Assembly (NCBI GenBank): GCA_942159475.1
Contig: OW804096.1
Span: 16,764,906-16,828,905, forward strand
Direction: 5' to 3'
Source of the DNA: Sthenelais limicola
Taxonomy: Eukaryota > Annelida > Polychaeta > Phyllodocida > Sigalionidae
DNA: 64,000 bases
Under the pieces are notes generated by a model. The model had not been told where the DNA came from. It did no database searches and saw nothing but the letters and a program-made list of their open reading frames with translations. Each line of letters begins with the position of its first letter. The stretch's first letter is position 1. Positions 20,601-31,828 of the stretch are shown piece by piece. A program made the position numbers and the translations under genes.

Positions 20601-23600
20601 CACTGACCTACACCCACTATGCACATTGTATGGCTGTAGCACTGACCTACACCCACTATGCACATTGTATGGCTGTAGCACTGACCTACACCCATCATGC
20701 ACATTGTATGGCTGTAGTACTGACCTACACCCACTATGCACATTGTATGGCTGTAGCACTGACCTACACCCACCATTGGATGGCTGTAGCACTGACCTAC
20801 ACCCACCATTGTATGGCTGTAGCACTGACCTACACCCACCATGCACATTGTATGGCTGTAGCACTGACCTACACCCACTATGCACATTGTATGGCTGTAG
20901 CACTGACCTACACCCACTATGCACATTGTATGGCTGTAGTACTGACCTACACCCACCATTGTATGGCTGTAGCACTGACCTACACCCACTATGCACATTG
21001 TATGGCTGTAGCACTGACCTACACCCACTATGCACATTGTATGGCTGTAGCACTGACCTACACCCACCATTGTATGGCTGTAGCACTGACCTAGACCCAC
21101 CATGCACATTGTATGGCTGTAGCACTGACCTACACCCACCATGCACATTGTATGGCTGTAGCACTGACCTACACCCACTATGCACATTGTATGGCTGTAA
21201 CACTGACCTACACCCACTATGCACATTGTATGGCTGTAGCACTGACCTACACCCACCATTGGATGGCTGTAGCACTGACCTACACCCACCATTGTATGGC
21301 TGTAGCACTGACCTACACCCACCATGCACATTGTATGGCTGTAGCACTGACCTACACCCACTATGCACATTGTATGGCTGTAGCACTGACCTACACCCAC
21401 TATGCACATTGTATGGCTGTAGCACTGACCTACACCCATCATGCACATTGTATGGCTGTAGTACTGACCTACACCCACTATGCACATTGTATGGCTGTAG
21501 CACTGACCTACACCCACCATTGGATGGCTGTAGCACTGACCTACACCCACCATTGTATGGCTGTAGCACTGACCTACACCCACCATGCACATTGTATGGC
21601 TGTAGCACTGACCTACACCCACTATGCACATTGTATGGCTGTAGCACTGACCTACACCCACCATTGTATGACTGTAGCACTGACCTACACCCACCATTGT
21701 ATAGCTGTAGTACTGACCTACACCCACCATTGTATGGCTGTAGCACTGACCTACACCCACTATGCACATTGTATGGCTGTAGCACTGACCTACACCCACC
21801 ATTGTATGACTGTAGCACTGACCTACACCCACCATTGTATGGCTGTAGCACTGACCTACACCCACCATGCACATTGTATGGCTGTAGCACTGACCTACAC
21901 CCACCATGCACATTGTATGGCTGTAGCACTGACCTACACCCACTATGCACATTGTATGGCTGTAGTACTGACCTACACCCACTATGCACATTGTATGGCT
22001 GTAGCACTGACCTACACCCACCATGCACATTGTATGGCTGTAGCACTGACCTACACCCACCATTGTATGGCTGTAGCACTGACCTACACCCACTATGCAC
22101 ATTGTATGGCTGTAGCACTGACCTACACCCACTATGCACATTGTATGGCTGTAGCACTGACCTACACCCACCATGCACATTTATGGCTGTAGCACTGACC
22201 TACACCCACTATGCACATTGTATGGCTGTAGCACTGACCTACACCCACCATGCACATTGTATGGCTGTAGCACTGACCTACACCCACTATGCACATTGTA
22301 TGGCTGTAGCACTGACCTACACCCACCATTGTATGGCTGTAGCACTGACCTACACCCACTATGCACATTGTATGGCTGTAGCACTGACCTACACCCACCA
22401 TGCACATTGTATGGCTGTAGCACTGACCTACACCCACCATGCACATTGTATGGCTGTAGCACTGACCTACACCCACCATGCACATTGTATGGCTGTAGCA
22501 CTGACCTACACCCACCATTGTATGGCTGTAGCACTGACCTACACCCACCATGCACATTGTATGGCTGTAGCACTGACCTACACCCACCATTGTATGGCTG
22601 TAGCACTGACCTACACCCACTATGCACATTGTATGGCTGTAACACTGACCTACACCCACCATTGTATGGCTGTAGCACTGACCTACACCCACTATGCACA
22701 TTGTATGGCTGTAGCACTGACCTACACCCACCATTGTATGGCTGTAGCACTGACCTACACCCACTATGCACATTGTATGGCTGTAGCACTGACCTACACC
22801 CACTATGCACATTGTATGGCTGTAGCACTGACCTACACCCACCATGCACATTGTATGGCTGTAGCACTGACCTACACCCACCATTGGATGGCTGTAGCAC
22901 TGACCTACACCCACTATGCACATTGTATGGCTGTAGCACTGACCTACACCCACTATGCACATTGTATGGCTGTAGCACTGACCCACACCCACTATGCACA
23001 TTGTATGGCTGTAGCACTGACCTACACCCTCCATTATATGGCTGTAGCACTGACCTACACCCACCATTGTATGGCTGTAGCACTGACCTACACCCTCCAT
23101 TGTATGGCTGTAGCACTGACCTACACCCACCATTGTATGGCTGTAGCACTGACCTACACCCACTATGCACATTGTATGGCTGTAGCACTGACCTACACCC
23201 ACCATTGTATGGCTGTAGCACTGACCTACACCCACCATGCACATTGTATGGCTGTAGCACTGACCTACACCCACTATGCACATTGTATGGCTGTAGCACT
23301 GACCTACACCCACCATGCACATTGTATGGCTGTAGCACTGACCTACACCCACCATGCACATTGTATGGCTGTAGCACTGACCTACACCCACCATGCACAT
23401 TGTATGGCTGTAGCACTGACCTACACCCACCATGCACATTGTATGGCTGTAGCACTGACCTACACCCACTATGCACATTGTATGGCTGTAGCACTGACCT
23501 ACACCCACTATGCACATTGTATGGCTGTAGCACTGACCTACACCCACCATTGTATGGCTGTAGCACTGACCTACACCCACCATGCACATTGTATGGCTGT

Positions 23601-24249
23601 AGCACTGACCTACACCCACCATGCACATTGTATGGCTGTAGCACTGACCTACACCCACTATGCACATTGTATGGCTGTAGCACTGACCTACACCCACTAT
23701 GCACATTGTATGGCTGTAGCACTGACCTACACCCACTATGCACATTGTATGGCTGTAGCACTGACCTACACCCACCATGCACATTGTATGGCTGTAGCAC
23801 TGACCTACACCCACTATGCACATTGTATGGCTGTAGCACTGACCTACACCCACCATTGTATGGCTGTAGCACTGACCTACACCCACTATGCACATTGTAT
23901 GGCTGTAGCACTGACCTACACCCACCATTGTATGGCTGTAGTACTGACCTACACCCACTATGCACATTGTATGGCTGTAGCACTGACTTACACCCACCAT
24001 GCACATTGTATGGCTGTAGCACTGACCTACACCCACTATGCACATTGTATGGCTGTAGCACTGACCCACACCCACCATGCACATTGTATGGCTGTAGCAC
24101 TGACCTACACCCACCATGCACATTGTATGGCTGTAGCACTGACCTACACCCACCATGCACATTGTATGGCTGTAGCACTGACCTACACCCACTATGCACA
24201 TTGTATGGCTGTAGCACTGACCTACACCTACCATGCACATTGTATGGCT
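11604..24249 (+). repeat. 12.6-kb satellite of mixed 39-bp and 33-bp units
   Basis: The long unit is CCCACYATGCACATTGTATG followed by GCTGTAGCACTGACCTACA (39 bp); the short unit lacks 6 bp (CACCATTG instead of CACYATGCACATTG). Long units come in T and C versions at the Y. I estimate roughly 340 units. Both lengths are multiples of three and several frames lack stops, which produces huge open frames on both strands; the periodic peptides (GCRSVLQPYN, MAVALTYTH, YGCSTDLHP types) are most simply artefacts. One 1-bp deletion near 22180 breaks phase. The array abuts the PLE poly(A) on the left and is interrupted by a BIP element on the right, beyond which a satellite remnant appears. Confidence 0.95.
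20048..22130 (+). repeat. Higher-order duplication inside the satellite (1044-bp and 744-bp offsets)
   Basis: Rare variants recur at fixed distance: CTAGACCC at 20048 and 21092, CTGTAACACT near 20155 and 21199, and CATTGGATGG at 20217 and 21261, all 1044 bp apart. Further on, CCCATCATGC, GTAGTACTG and another TTGGATGG recur 744 bp apart (about 20690-20780 against 21434-21524). The second block therefore looks like a copy of the first with about 300 bp deleted. Confidence 0.8.
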
Positions 24250-24508
24250 TTAGTCCCCGTTTGCTAGTCTAGCCGGGACGAATGGAGAGCCATAGAGGGA
24301 CGTCTAAGGCGGAAGTTGTTTTTGCTAGCGGTGGCGATTGTGGCGCCACCTGACGAGGGTGGTAGATGGGTCTGGCCATGCATGAGGTTTGCGGGACCGC
24401 AGCTTTTTGGACGGCCTAGTATATTCGGTTCATTTGTTGGTATTAAATGATATGTATGATGATAGTAACAGTGAAATGATAGTAACAGCCCAACAAAAGG
24501 GGACTAAA
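24249..24508 (+). mobile_element. BIP element copy A, module 1 (TTTAGTCC inverted ends)
   Basis: Begins TTTAGTCCCCGTTTG and ends CAACAAAAGGGGACTAAA, imperfect inverted ends 260 bp apart. Contains GTGGCGCCACCTG, also present in copy C. It interrupts a satellite unit: TGTATGGCT lies to the left, and TAGCACTGACCTA follows the adjoining hairpin module. Confidence 0.6.
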
Positions 24509-24511
24509 GGC

Positions 24512-24585
24512 ATTATAGCATGATGCCTCGTTCTGGGTTCACGGCAGCCATAGTGAACCCGAAGCACCATAACCTCATGCTCTAA
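24512..24585 (+). mobile_element. BIP element copy A, module 2 (hairpin)
   Basis: TAGCATGA pairs with TCATGCT and an inner GGGTTCAC with GTGAACCC. The right end is TCTAACCGCC, shared with copy D. Lies 3 bp after module 1. Confidence 0.6.
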
Positions 24586-24591
24586 CCGCCT

Positions 24592-24606
24592 AGTAGCACT
24601 GACCTA
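24592..24606 (+). repeat. Orphan satellite fragment right of BIP copy A
   Basis: TAGCACTGACCTA is the middle of the 39-bp unit whose first part, TGTATGGCT, ends at 24249. It shows the satellite once continued past the insertion. Confidence 0.6.
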
Positions 24607-24625
24607 TTTCTAACATCTGTTCACT

Positions 24626-24745
24626 CTTAAAGCTTCACTCTCAGCTAACATCGCTCAAAAACTAAACAATTTCTACTTTTTGTTTCATTCTTTTCCAACC
24701 CATCTAAGAGTCATTTGACCAAAGTTTTGGAGGATTTTGTTTGGT
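24626..24745 (+). repeat. Dispersed repeat E, copy 1
   Basis: Starts CTTAAAGCTTCA and ends near TTTGGAGGATTTTGTTTGG. Related stretches lie at 34906-35000 and 58865-58970. Class unknown. Confidence 0.45.
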
Positions 24746-24842
24746 CGCATTGGCTAAAGGGCTTATAAAACGCCATAGTTTATATTTTGAAGACCTGCCC
24801 GAGGCCTAGAATGAGGAAGCGTTTGCATTTACTATCTAAGAT

Positions 24843-24968
24843 TAGTCCCCGTTGGTTGGTCTGAGCTGGCCCGTTATAGACGCATAGAGGGCCAGTGGTC
24901 ACTACCGGTCCCGCTGGCCCTCAATGCCTAGAGAACTTCCGGTAAACAGCCCAACCAACGGGGACTAA
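24843..24968 (+). mobile_element. BIP element copy B, module 1
   Basis: Perfect 18-bp inverted ends TTAGTCCCCGTTGGTTGG and its complement, 126 bp in all. The interior also pairs (CTGGCCC with GGGCCAG-type stretches). Followed at once by its hairpin module. Confidence 0.75.
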
Positions 24969-24973
24969 AGCCA

Positions 24974-25099
24974 TTAGAGCCTTCGTTTATTGTCCTTGCT
25001 GGTCCTCTAAGCCTTCGGGAACCTGTCTCGGCCTCTGGCCTCGACAGGATTCCCGTCAGGCTTAGAGGGCCAGCTCGGACAATAAACTCAGGCTCTAAT
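24974..25099 (+). mobile_element. BIP element copy B, module 2 (hairpin)
   Basis: Ends TTAGAGCC and GGCTCTAA, with inner arms GTTTATTGTCC/GGACAATAAAC and CCTCTAAGCC/GGCTTAGAGG; it folds almost end to end. Confidence 0.75.
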
Positions 25100-25576
25100 T
25101 GCCCAACATGTCATGGCCAGCGCTTAAGAATCATATAAAAGCTGAGGAGAACTGGATGTTATGAGATGAAATGTATTGTTTCGCACCTGTAACAGGATTA
25201 AGCTGAATAAAACGATGGAAAGATTGTAAGAATAATCATAAATTAAAAATCGGTGAAAATGTTGACGAAACCTTTTTATATAAAGCGAACCCTACTATTA
25301 TATGTTTTTAACTACTGGGCCTATACCAAAAAAATGTTGTGTTGTGACCTTCGTCACCAAAATTGTACTGTCACTGTTGTAGTATGTAATGAGTATTGTA
25401 AATCTCTTTTGTATTAATATGGAAGTTAATGTAAATGTAAAATGTATATTTTTTCATAGGAGATGAGACCTACCACATTGTGGAAATCTACCTAATAAAA
25501 ATGTTTTAAAAAAAAATCCTTTCACTTATTATTTTTATTTTCACTTATTATTAACTTCATTTATTATTACATATGT
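25100..25576. other. No gene seen; possible transcript 3' end
   Basis: AT-rich, no long frame. AATAAAAATGTTTTAAAAAAAAA-like sequence at about 25493-25518 resembles a polyadenylation signal with an A tail, perhaps a retrocopied end. Confidence 0.3.
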
Positions 25577-25810
25577 GGGTCAGATTTTCAGAAAATGTAC
25601 AATTCGCCTTCACCAATCCTCTCAAATAGCCCACATTTAAGACAAAATTGAGCTTCAAAATGCAGTTTAACATAACAGAACTGATACTGTAAATCAATGA
25701 GATACCAAATATATTCAGATATACCCGGTACTCATCATTTTCCAGCCTAATTCAGCGAATTTTCTAAATGTGTTGAGCTGCCAATTGTACATTTTCCGAA
25801 AATCTGACCC
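25577..25810 (+). mobile_element. M1 MITE (ATGT target duplication)
   Basis: Representative M1 copy. Terminal inverted repeats begin GGGTCAGATTTTCAGAAAAT and run about 30 bp to TGTACAATT; length is 234 bp. Perfect 4-bp duplication ATGT at 25573-25576 and 25811-25814. Non-coding. The interior belongs to the sub-type carrying ACCCGGTA / TACCGGGT. Confidence 0.85.
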
Positions 25811-26259
25811 ATGTATGGGATTTTGAGGTCGTGATTCACCTATGTGCTATTTGAATTATTGTTTTATATTCGCGTTATATTTCTATGATAAAGCTTACTT
25901 TTTTGGTACTTTGATGTTAAAGATTAAACTGATAGATCCTAACAAATGTACAATCGAATATCTTTCAACTGGGCTCCATGAGATTACCATTGTAACTGCG
26001 ACGGAACTGAACTCAATAAGTTTTTTCTAAAAAAACACAAACCGAGTGTCATTTGCCATGGTAACACATGACCCAAACGACGCAATTTGATTGGTTTGCA
26101 CTCTTGGTGACGTTGCACTTTTGGTGACGTTGTGCTATGCTGCGTAGCGCTGCCTTGCAAGTTTCAAAAGTTTTCAAGCAAAATTCCAAGAATTTGGCAA
26201 GAAATACAGTAATAATAAAGGTAAATATAACAAATAAATCTACAAATCAGTATGTAATA
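25811..26259. other. No gene seen
   Basis: AT-rich single-copy-looking sequence; a short direct repeat of TTGGTGACGTTG at about 26105-26130 is the only structure I noticed. The 62-codon frame here has no recognisable features. Confidence 0.4.
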
Positions 26260-26665
26260 TGTGATGTGTTTCAGGAAAATGAGCCATAAGTCGCAAAAAA
26301 TAGATTTTGAGATACTATTAGATTTGAAAAGATGAGATCAAGGGGATTCCAATGATAGTAAACAGTCTTATAATCTTATAAGTATTTCTAGATTTTAAGT
26401 TTGATATTTCCGTTTTTGAAAAAAAAAGTTTCCAATATTTCTGGAGGTCAGTAAACAGTAAAGTAACTAAATGTAGTCCATATGAGGACCTTTAAAACTA
26501 AAGAATATATTATATAGATTGTTCTGAAATTTGATACACCGATTGATATAAGTCTAGGTGATGAACTCCCCAAAGAGAAAATTCTAATAATGTGATCTTG
26601 TGAAGAAAACACTTTGAAAAATATCAATTTTGCGACTTATGACTCATTTTTCGGAAACACATCAC
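26260..26665 (+). mobile_element. M2 MITE
   Basis: Representative M2 copy. Ends TGTGATGTGTTTCAGGAAAA and its complement (about 38 bp, including ATGAGTCATAAGTCGCAAAA) are 406 bp apart and flanked by TA. The TA target and long imperfect TIRs suggest a Tc1/mariner-type non-autonomous element. Confidence 0.8.
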
Positions 26666-27176
26666 ATATATAAATGGCACTCTGTAGGGTTCTTAATCGG
26701 GTCTCAACGAGCTGAAGACTTGTTCCATTTTTCAGCTCATCCGAAAAAATATAAATCCGAAATTATATTATAATTAATGGTTCATGTGAAAGAGCACGGC
26801 GTCTGTAGTAACATGTAGTGTTTCCATTTTTAGTTGCTCGTCATTTCTCACACTTTGTCAGTGATTTGCATTGAGAGCATGTATTTTATTCTATATTGAA
26901 AACCTGTAATATGTTTGTATCGAATTATAAGAAAAAATGCCTCTAAAATTGTAATTTAATTAATCATAACATATATTGTATCGACATAATCTACTCTCGT
27001 AGCCTTACTTATTTTTTGGAAAATATCATTTTTGCGACTCATTTTCCTGACAAACATCACAAATGTGCTGTAGAGGATCTTGGTTATCACCTTATGGTCG
27101 CGATCTATAGCCTTCCTCCTTAGCATATTGGATTTCTTCGCTCAATAACAGTACGCCCCTTATATTTCAATATCAT
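26666..27176. other. No gene seen; weak M2-like pieces
   Basis: AT-rich. TTTTGCGACTCATTTTCCTG near 27030-27050 is an isolated M2-type right end, so part of this stretch is a decayed M2 relative. Confidence 0.45.
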
Positions 27177-27410
27177 GGTCACGTTTTCAGAACATGTACA
27201 ATTGGCCTTCACCAATCCCCTCAAATAACCCAAATCTAAGACGAAAATCAGGTTCAAAATACAGTTCAATAAAACCAGAGAAATCTATTGAATGAATACT
27301 ATACAGAATACACTCAGATATACGCATTATCTATTATTTTTCACTCTAATTTAGCAAAATTTGAGAGATGTGCAGAACTGTAGATTGTGCCTTTTCTAAA
27401 AATCTGACCC
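27177..27410 (+). mobile_element. M1 MITE, diverged
   Basis: Left end GGTCACGTTTTCAGAACATG, right end CTAAAAATCTGACCC; the interior is alignable but worn. No clear target duplication. Confidence 0.65.
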
Positions 27411-27575
27411 ATCAGAACTTCTCTTCACGTTATTTGTCTGATTCAGCAGCTTCTGAAGTTTACTTTATGAGCTCTGTTAGTAGTAATAGGAGTCGCTTTT
27501 GAACGTACTTTAGTACCATTTTGGCCGCTATGGGGGCTCCCATAGTGAGCTGGGATTATGTTATTCACTTTCACC

Positions 27576-27955
27576 TATAGTCTGTCCGAAAAGTAGTTGA
27601 CACGTGATTCCTTAGTTCCTTTAAGGGGAGGGAAAAGTGGGGGAGTTTTGACTTCAAACCTTTGCTCCCTGAATCGCCGTTTGCGACTGACCATGGCCGT
27701 TTGCGACCAACCATGGCCAAATATACAGCTGTATTGTATTGTCTCTGTCCTATGTGGAGCAGCTGTTGTTTTGCTTAGATGGAAGGTAGAGCTGATTATA
27801 CTGGCCCTGTTTCTCCATGGTTGATTGCTATGTGCGACTTGCTTGGCAAAGGGTTGACAGGTCCTTGTCATAAATAGAATTCAAAAATCTCCCACTTTTC
27901 CCTCCCCTTAAAGGGCTAAGGAATCACGTGTCAACTACTTTTCGGACCGACTATA
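27576..27955 (+). mobile_element. M3 MITE
   Basis: Ends TATAGTCTGTCCGAAAAGTA and its near complement; TIRs extend about 75 bp through GTTGACACGTGATTCCTTAG and GGGGAGGGAAAAGTGGGGGA. 380 bp. The small frames inside are not conserved with the 61675 copy in a coding way. Confidence 0.8.
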
Positions 27956-27959
27956 TCAC

Positions 27960-28048
27960 TTTAGTCCATTTTGGGCAAGATTTCGCGTGCATTTATTATA
28001 CTACAGACCGCGTTGGTCTAGTGGCGCCACCTGTCATCATGGACTAAA
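27960..28048 (+). mobile_element. BIP element copy C, module 1
   Basis: TTTAGTCCA ... TGGACTAAA, 89 bp, with GTGGCGCCACCTG inside as in copy A. Abuts M3. Confidence 0.6.
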
Positions 28049-28065
28049 ATCAATATACAACTCGG

Positions 28066-28159
28066 ATTTAGCGTTTGAACGGTCTGTACTCCCATAGACG
28101 TCCCTCGGCCTTCGGCCTTGGGACGTCTATGGGAGTACAGACCATTCTCACGCTAAAAT
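28066..28159 (+). mobile_element. BIP element copy C, module 2 (perfect 24-bp stem)
   Basis: 28081-28104 is perfectly complementary to 28120-28143 around a 15-nt loop that itself contains CGGCCTTCGGCC. Outer ends ATTTAGCG / CGCTAAAAT. Very stable as RNA or extruded DNA. Confidence 0.75.
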
Positions 28160-28366
28160 CCTCGTTGTCTATTGCTATAGTATCAAGTGCTTTCCTTGCC
28201 CACATTCTTTCAACAAATCTTTTTCTTTGAGATTGAATACCATCTATATAGGCATAAATGTGATGTGTCAGAGGAAAATGACTTATACCAATATTTGTCT
28301 TCTCAAAGTGATTTATGCACAAGAACCATTGCTCAGAATGTGCTGGGCTGCTTACTGCTTCTATGT

Positions 28367-28601
28367 GGGTCAGACCTTCAAAAAATGTACAATTGGCAGC
28401 TGTACACATTTAGTGAATTCTGCTAAATTAGGCTGCAATTTGGTCAATTCTAGGTCAATTTGAGTATATTCAGCATCACATTGATTCTAGCAATCCGTTT
28501 GGTTAGGTTGAACTGTATTTCAAACTTTTTATTCGTCTGAAATTATAGGGTTATTTGAGAGGATTGGTGAAGATGAATTGTACAATTTCTGGCGACTGAA
28601 A
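28367..28601 (+). mobile_element. M1 MITE, variant right end
   Basis: Left GGGTCAGACCTTCAAAAAAT; right end worn to TTTCTGGCGAC. Interior is the TCTAGCAATC/GTTTGGTTAGGTT sub-type. Confidence 0.7.
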
Positions 28602-28627
28602 ACTGTGTATTGAATGTCTCCATACAT

Positions 28628-28862
28628 GGGTCAGATTTTCAGAAAATGTACAATTCGCCTTCACCAATCCTCTCAAATAACCCACATTTAAGACAAAAAT
28701 GAGCTTCAAAATGCAGTTTAACATAACAGAACTGATACTTTAAATCAATGCGATACCAAATATACTCAGATATACCCGGTATTCATCATTTTTCCGCCTA
28801 ATTTAGGAGAATTTCCTAAATGTGTACAGCTGCCAATTGTACATTTTCTGAAAATCTGACGC
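28628..28862 (+). mobile_element. M1 MITE (ACAT target duplication)
   Basis: Full-length with intact TIRs; perfect ACAT at 28624-28627 and 28863-28866. Confidence 0.85.
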
Positions 28863-29211
28863 ACATATCTGAGGTTATCCTAAGGAGTATATTTAACTAA
28901 ATTTACCTACTTTACTACAGTGAGTGACTATTAAGAAATATCACTAATTTTTGCATACATGAATACAGAAATACTTATTAGTGTTTACTATCATTAGAAT
29001 CGGCTTGATCTCATCTTTCCAGAAATGATGATATCTGAAAACCCATTATTGGCGAATTGTGACTTATTTCCCCGAAACACACCACAATTGGGAGCATGAG
29101 GGAATGCAACCCTCCCCCACCACTCCCCCACACTCCACACCCCTTCATTGCTGAACATTCTCTGCATTTGCCCCCTTTTGTTTAGACAATCCTGGATATT
29201 AGTATATATTT

Positions 29212-29436
29212 GGGTCAGATTTTCCGAAAATGTACAATTGGCAGCTCTACAAATTTAGTAAATTCTGCTAAAAAATGATAACTTTTGGATATATCTGAGT
29301 ATATTTGGTATCGCATTGGTTTAAAGTATCAGTTCTGTTATGTTAAACTGCATTTTGAAGCTCATTTCTGTCTTAAATGTGGGTTGTTTGAGAGGATTGC
29401 TGAAGGCGAATTGTACATTTTTTTGCGATTTCACCC
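29212..29436 (+). mobile_element. M1 MITE with GCGATTTCACCC right end
   Basis: Left end is normal; the right end reads TTTGCGATTTCACCC, a variant shared with the 41053 copy. Imperfect target duplication (ATTT/ATAT). Confidence 0.75.
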
Positions 29437-29550
29437 ATATGCGCATTCTATAACCGGGAGTTCCATATCTGTGAACTGATATAGAACTAGTGCCATATCG
29501 ACGGGACTTCTTTCATGACATCCCGTCTAAAGGCAGAAGAGGGCACATAT

Positions 29551-29785
29551 GGGTCAGATTTTCAGAAAATGTACAATTCAACTTCGCCAATCCCCTCAAA
29601 TAACCCGAATTTCAGACGAAAATAAAGTTTAAAATACAATTCAACCTAACCAAACAGATTGCTAGAAACAATGCAATGCCGAAAATACTCGAATTTACCT
29701 AGTATTGACAACATTGCAGCCTAATTTAACATAATTTACTAAATGTGTACAGCTGCTAATTGTACATTTCCTGAAAATCTGACTC
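29551..29785 (+). mobile_element. M1 MITE (ATAT target duplication)
   Basis: Full-length, TAGCAATC sub-type; ATAT at 29547-29550 and 29786-29789; last bases worn to GACTC. Confidence 0.85.
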
Positions 29786-30248
29786 ATATACTAATAAACT
29801 GATGGTACTCGTTCTACACGGGCAAAGGAAATGTAGAACTCGTTTTCCAGCGAAGTGATACAACCCTATCCTTTCTATATTTTCCACCCGCTCCGAACTC
29901 GGTTCCATAAGTGTTTATTATTACATTTTGTGTGAAACATCTTTTTTTTCTTGGCCTAATTGAACTACTGCTTGGTCAGTCATCATGTACGCTAATTGCT
30001 CTGTCATTGGTCTGGCCTTAGCTTTAATCTCATCCCCTCCTTACTGAATACTTCTAATATTAATTTATCATTAAAATATGAATTAAATTATTAAATAAAT
30101 ACCAGGGAGCAAACAAGTAGGTTAAAGGAGAGTGAATATTGCATGGGTTGCGTATCAAAGAGTGCAATATTTAGACAAAAGACAACTAGTCATTGATAGG
30201 TTAGGACGTTTCTATGCGCACAAGGTGGACGTGGACAAGTCCTCGTTT
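29786..30248. other. No gene seen
   Basis: AT-rich, no repeats or frames I can classify; leads into the 48-bp minisatellite. Confidence 0.4.
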
Positions 30249-31542
30249 GTTGGGCTGGCCGGGACGGTTGTACACATACAGACCAGTGGTACTAGTGTTG
30301 GGCTGGCCGGGACAGTTGTACACATACAGACCAGTGGTACTAGTGTTGGGCTGGCCGGGACGGTTGTACACATACAGACCAGTGGTACTAGTGTTGGGCT
30401 GGCCGGGACAGTTGTACACATACAGACCAGTGGTACTAGTGTTGGGCTGGCCGGGACGGTTGTACACATACAGACCAGTGGTACTAGTGTTGGGCTGGCC
30501 GGGACGGTTGTACACATACAGACCAGTGGTACTAGTGTTGGGCTGGCCGGGACAGTTGTACACATACAGACCAGTGGTACTAGTGTTGGGCTGGCCGGGA
30601 CAGTTGTACACATACAGACCAGTGGTACTAGTGTTGGGCTGGCCGGGACGGTTGTACACATACAGACCAGTGGTACTAGTGTTGGGCTGGCCGGGACGGT
30701 TATACACATACAGACCAGTGGTACTAGTGTTGGGCTGGCCGGGACGGTTGTACACATACAGACCAGTGGTACTAGTGTTGGGCTGGTCGGGACGGTTGTA
30801 CACATACAGACCAGTGGTACTAGTGTTGGGCTGGCCGGGACGGTTGTACACATACAGACCAGTGGTACTAGTGTTGGGCTGGCCGGGACGGTTGTACACA
30901 TACAGACCAGTGGTACTAGTGTTGGGCTGGCCAGGACGGTTGTACACATACAGACCAGTGGTACTAGTGTTGGGCTGGCCGGGACGGTTGTACACATACA
31001 GACCAGTGGTACTAGTGTTGGGCTGGCCGGGACAGTTGTACACATACAGACCAGTGGTACTAGTGTTGGGCTGGCCGGGACGGTTGTACACATACAGACA
31101 AGTGGTACTAGTGTTGGGCTGGCCAGGACGGTTGTACACATACAGACAAGTGGTACTAGTGTTGGGCTGGCCAGGACGATTATACACATACAGACCAGTG
31201 GTACCAGTGTTGGGCTGGCCGGGACGGTTATACACATACAGACAAGTGGTACTAGTGTTGGGCTGGCCGGGACGGTTGTACACATGCAGACAAGTGGTAC
31301 CAGTGTTGGGCTGGCCGGGACGGTTATACACATACAGACCAGTGGTACTAGTGTTGGGCTGGCCGGGACGGTTGTACACATACAGACCAGTGGTACCAGT
31401 GTTGGGCTGGCCGGGACGGTTGTACACATACAGACAAGTGGTACTAGTGTTGGGCTGGCCGGGACGGTTGTACACATACAGACTAGTGGTACTAGTGTTG
31501 GGCTGGCCGGGATAGTTATACACATACAGACAAGTGGTACTA
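30249..31542 (+). repeat. 48-bp minisatellite, about 27 units
   Basis: Unit GTTGGGCTGGCCGGGACGGT + TGTACACATACAGACCAGTG + GTACTAGT. The period is 16 codons, so every frame is open and encodes e.g. VGLAGTVVHIQTSGTS; this is not evidence of coding. The unit is visibly related to the 51-bp unit at 57441. Confidence 0.93.
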
Positions 31543-31672
31543 TAGTGTAGGACTTTTGTTTCCGGCCAACCGCTTACATCAACAAAACAATATTTACTCC
31601 TCAAAACGGCAAGATCCTGGCTTTCCACTGGTATATTTTGCTTTGAAATCATTTCTAAATTGTTGTTAATGA

Positions 31673-31828
31673 TAGCAACAGCCCAACAAAAGGGGACTAA
31701 AGCCATAAGATCCTTCATTTATGGTCCTTCGTTTTCTCTAAGCCTCCCGGAAACAAACCTCGGTTTCACCTCGGCTTGGTTTCCCGGGAGGCTTCGACAA
31801 AACTCACAACCATAAACTCAGGATCTAA
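31673..31828 (+). mobile_element. BIP element copy D (right end of module 1 plus hairpin)
   Basis: CAACAAAAGGGGACTAAAGCC as in copy A, preceded by the same GATAGYAACAGCC; the left end of module 1 is not found. The hairpin 31706-31828 has arms TAAGATCC/GGATCTA and AAGCCTCCCGG/CCGGGAGGCTT; it ends in TCTAACCGCC. Confidence 0.6.

Larger units (their letters stand above)
28259..29086 (-). mobile_element. M2L element interrupted by two M1 MITEs
   Basis: The left part 28259-28366 (TGATGTGTCAGAGGAAAATG) and right part from about 28867 to 29086 (ending CGAAACACACCACA) are halves of a longer M2 relative. The M1 copies at 28367 and 28628 sit between them. Confidence 0.55.

Noticed and set aside
11604..24249. 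CRISPR-like array
   Set aside because: Units are contiguous without unique spacers, and the context is eukaryotic.
11583..24272. Open frames of up to 3920 codons through the satellite on both strands
   Set aside because: They are periodic with the 39/33-bp units, occur in several frames at once and have no distinct ends; unit length divisible by three explains them.
24842..25099. Palindromic hairpins as host ncRNA genes or miRNA precursors
   Set aside because: They recur as modules of the BIP repeat with differing stems, so transposon origin is simpler.
30132..31718. 472-, 505-, 437- and 433-codon frames in the 48-bp array
   Set aside because: All frames are open on both strands because 48 is divisible by three; no non-repeat domain attached.
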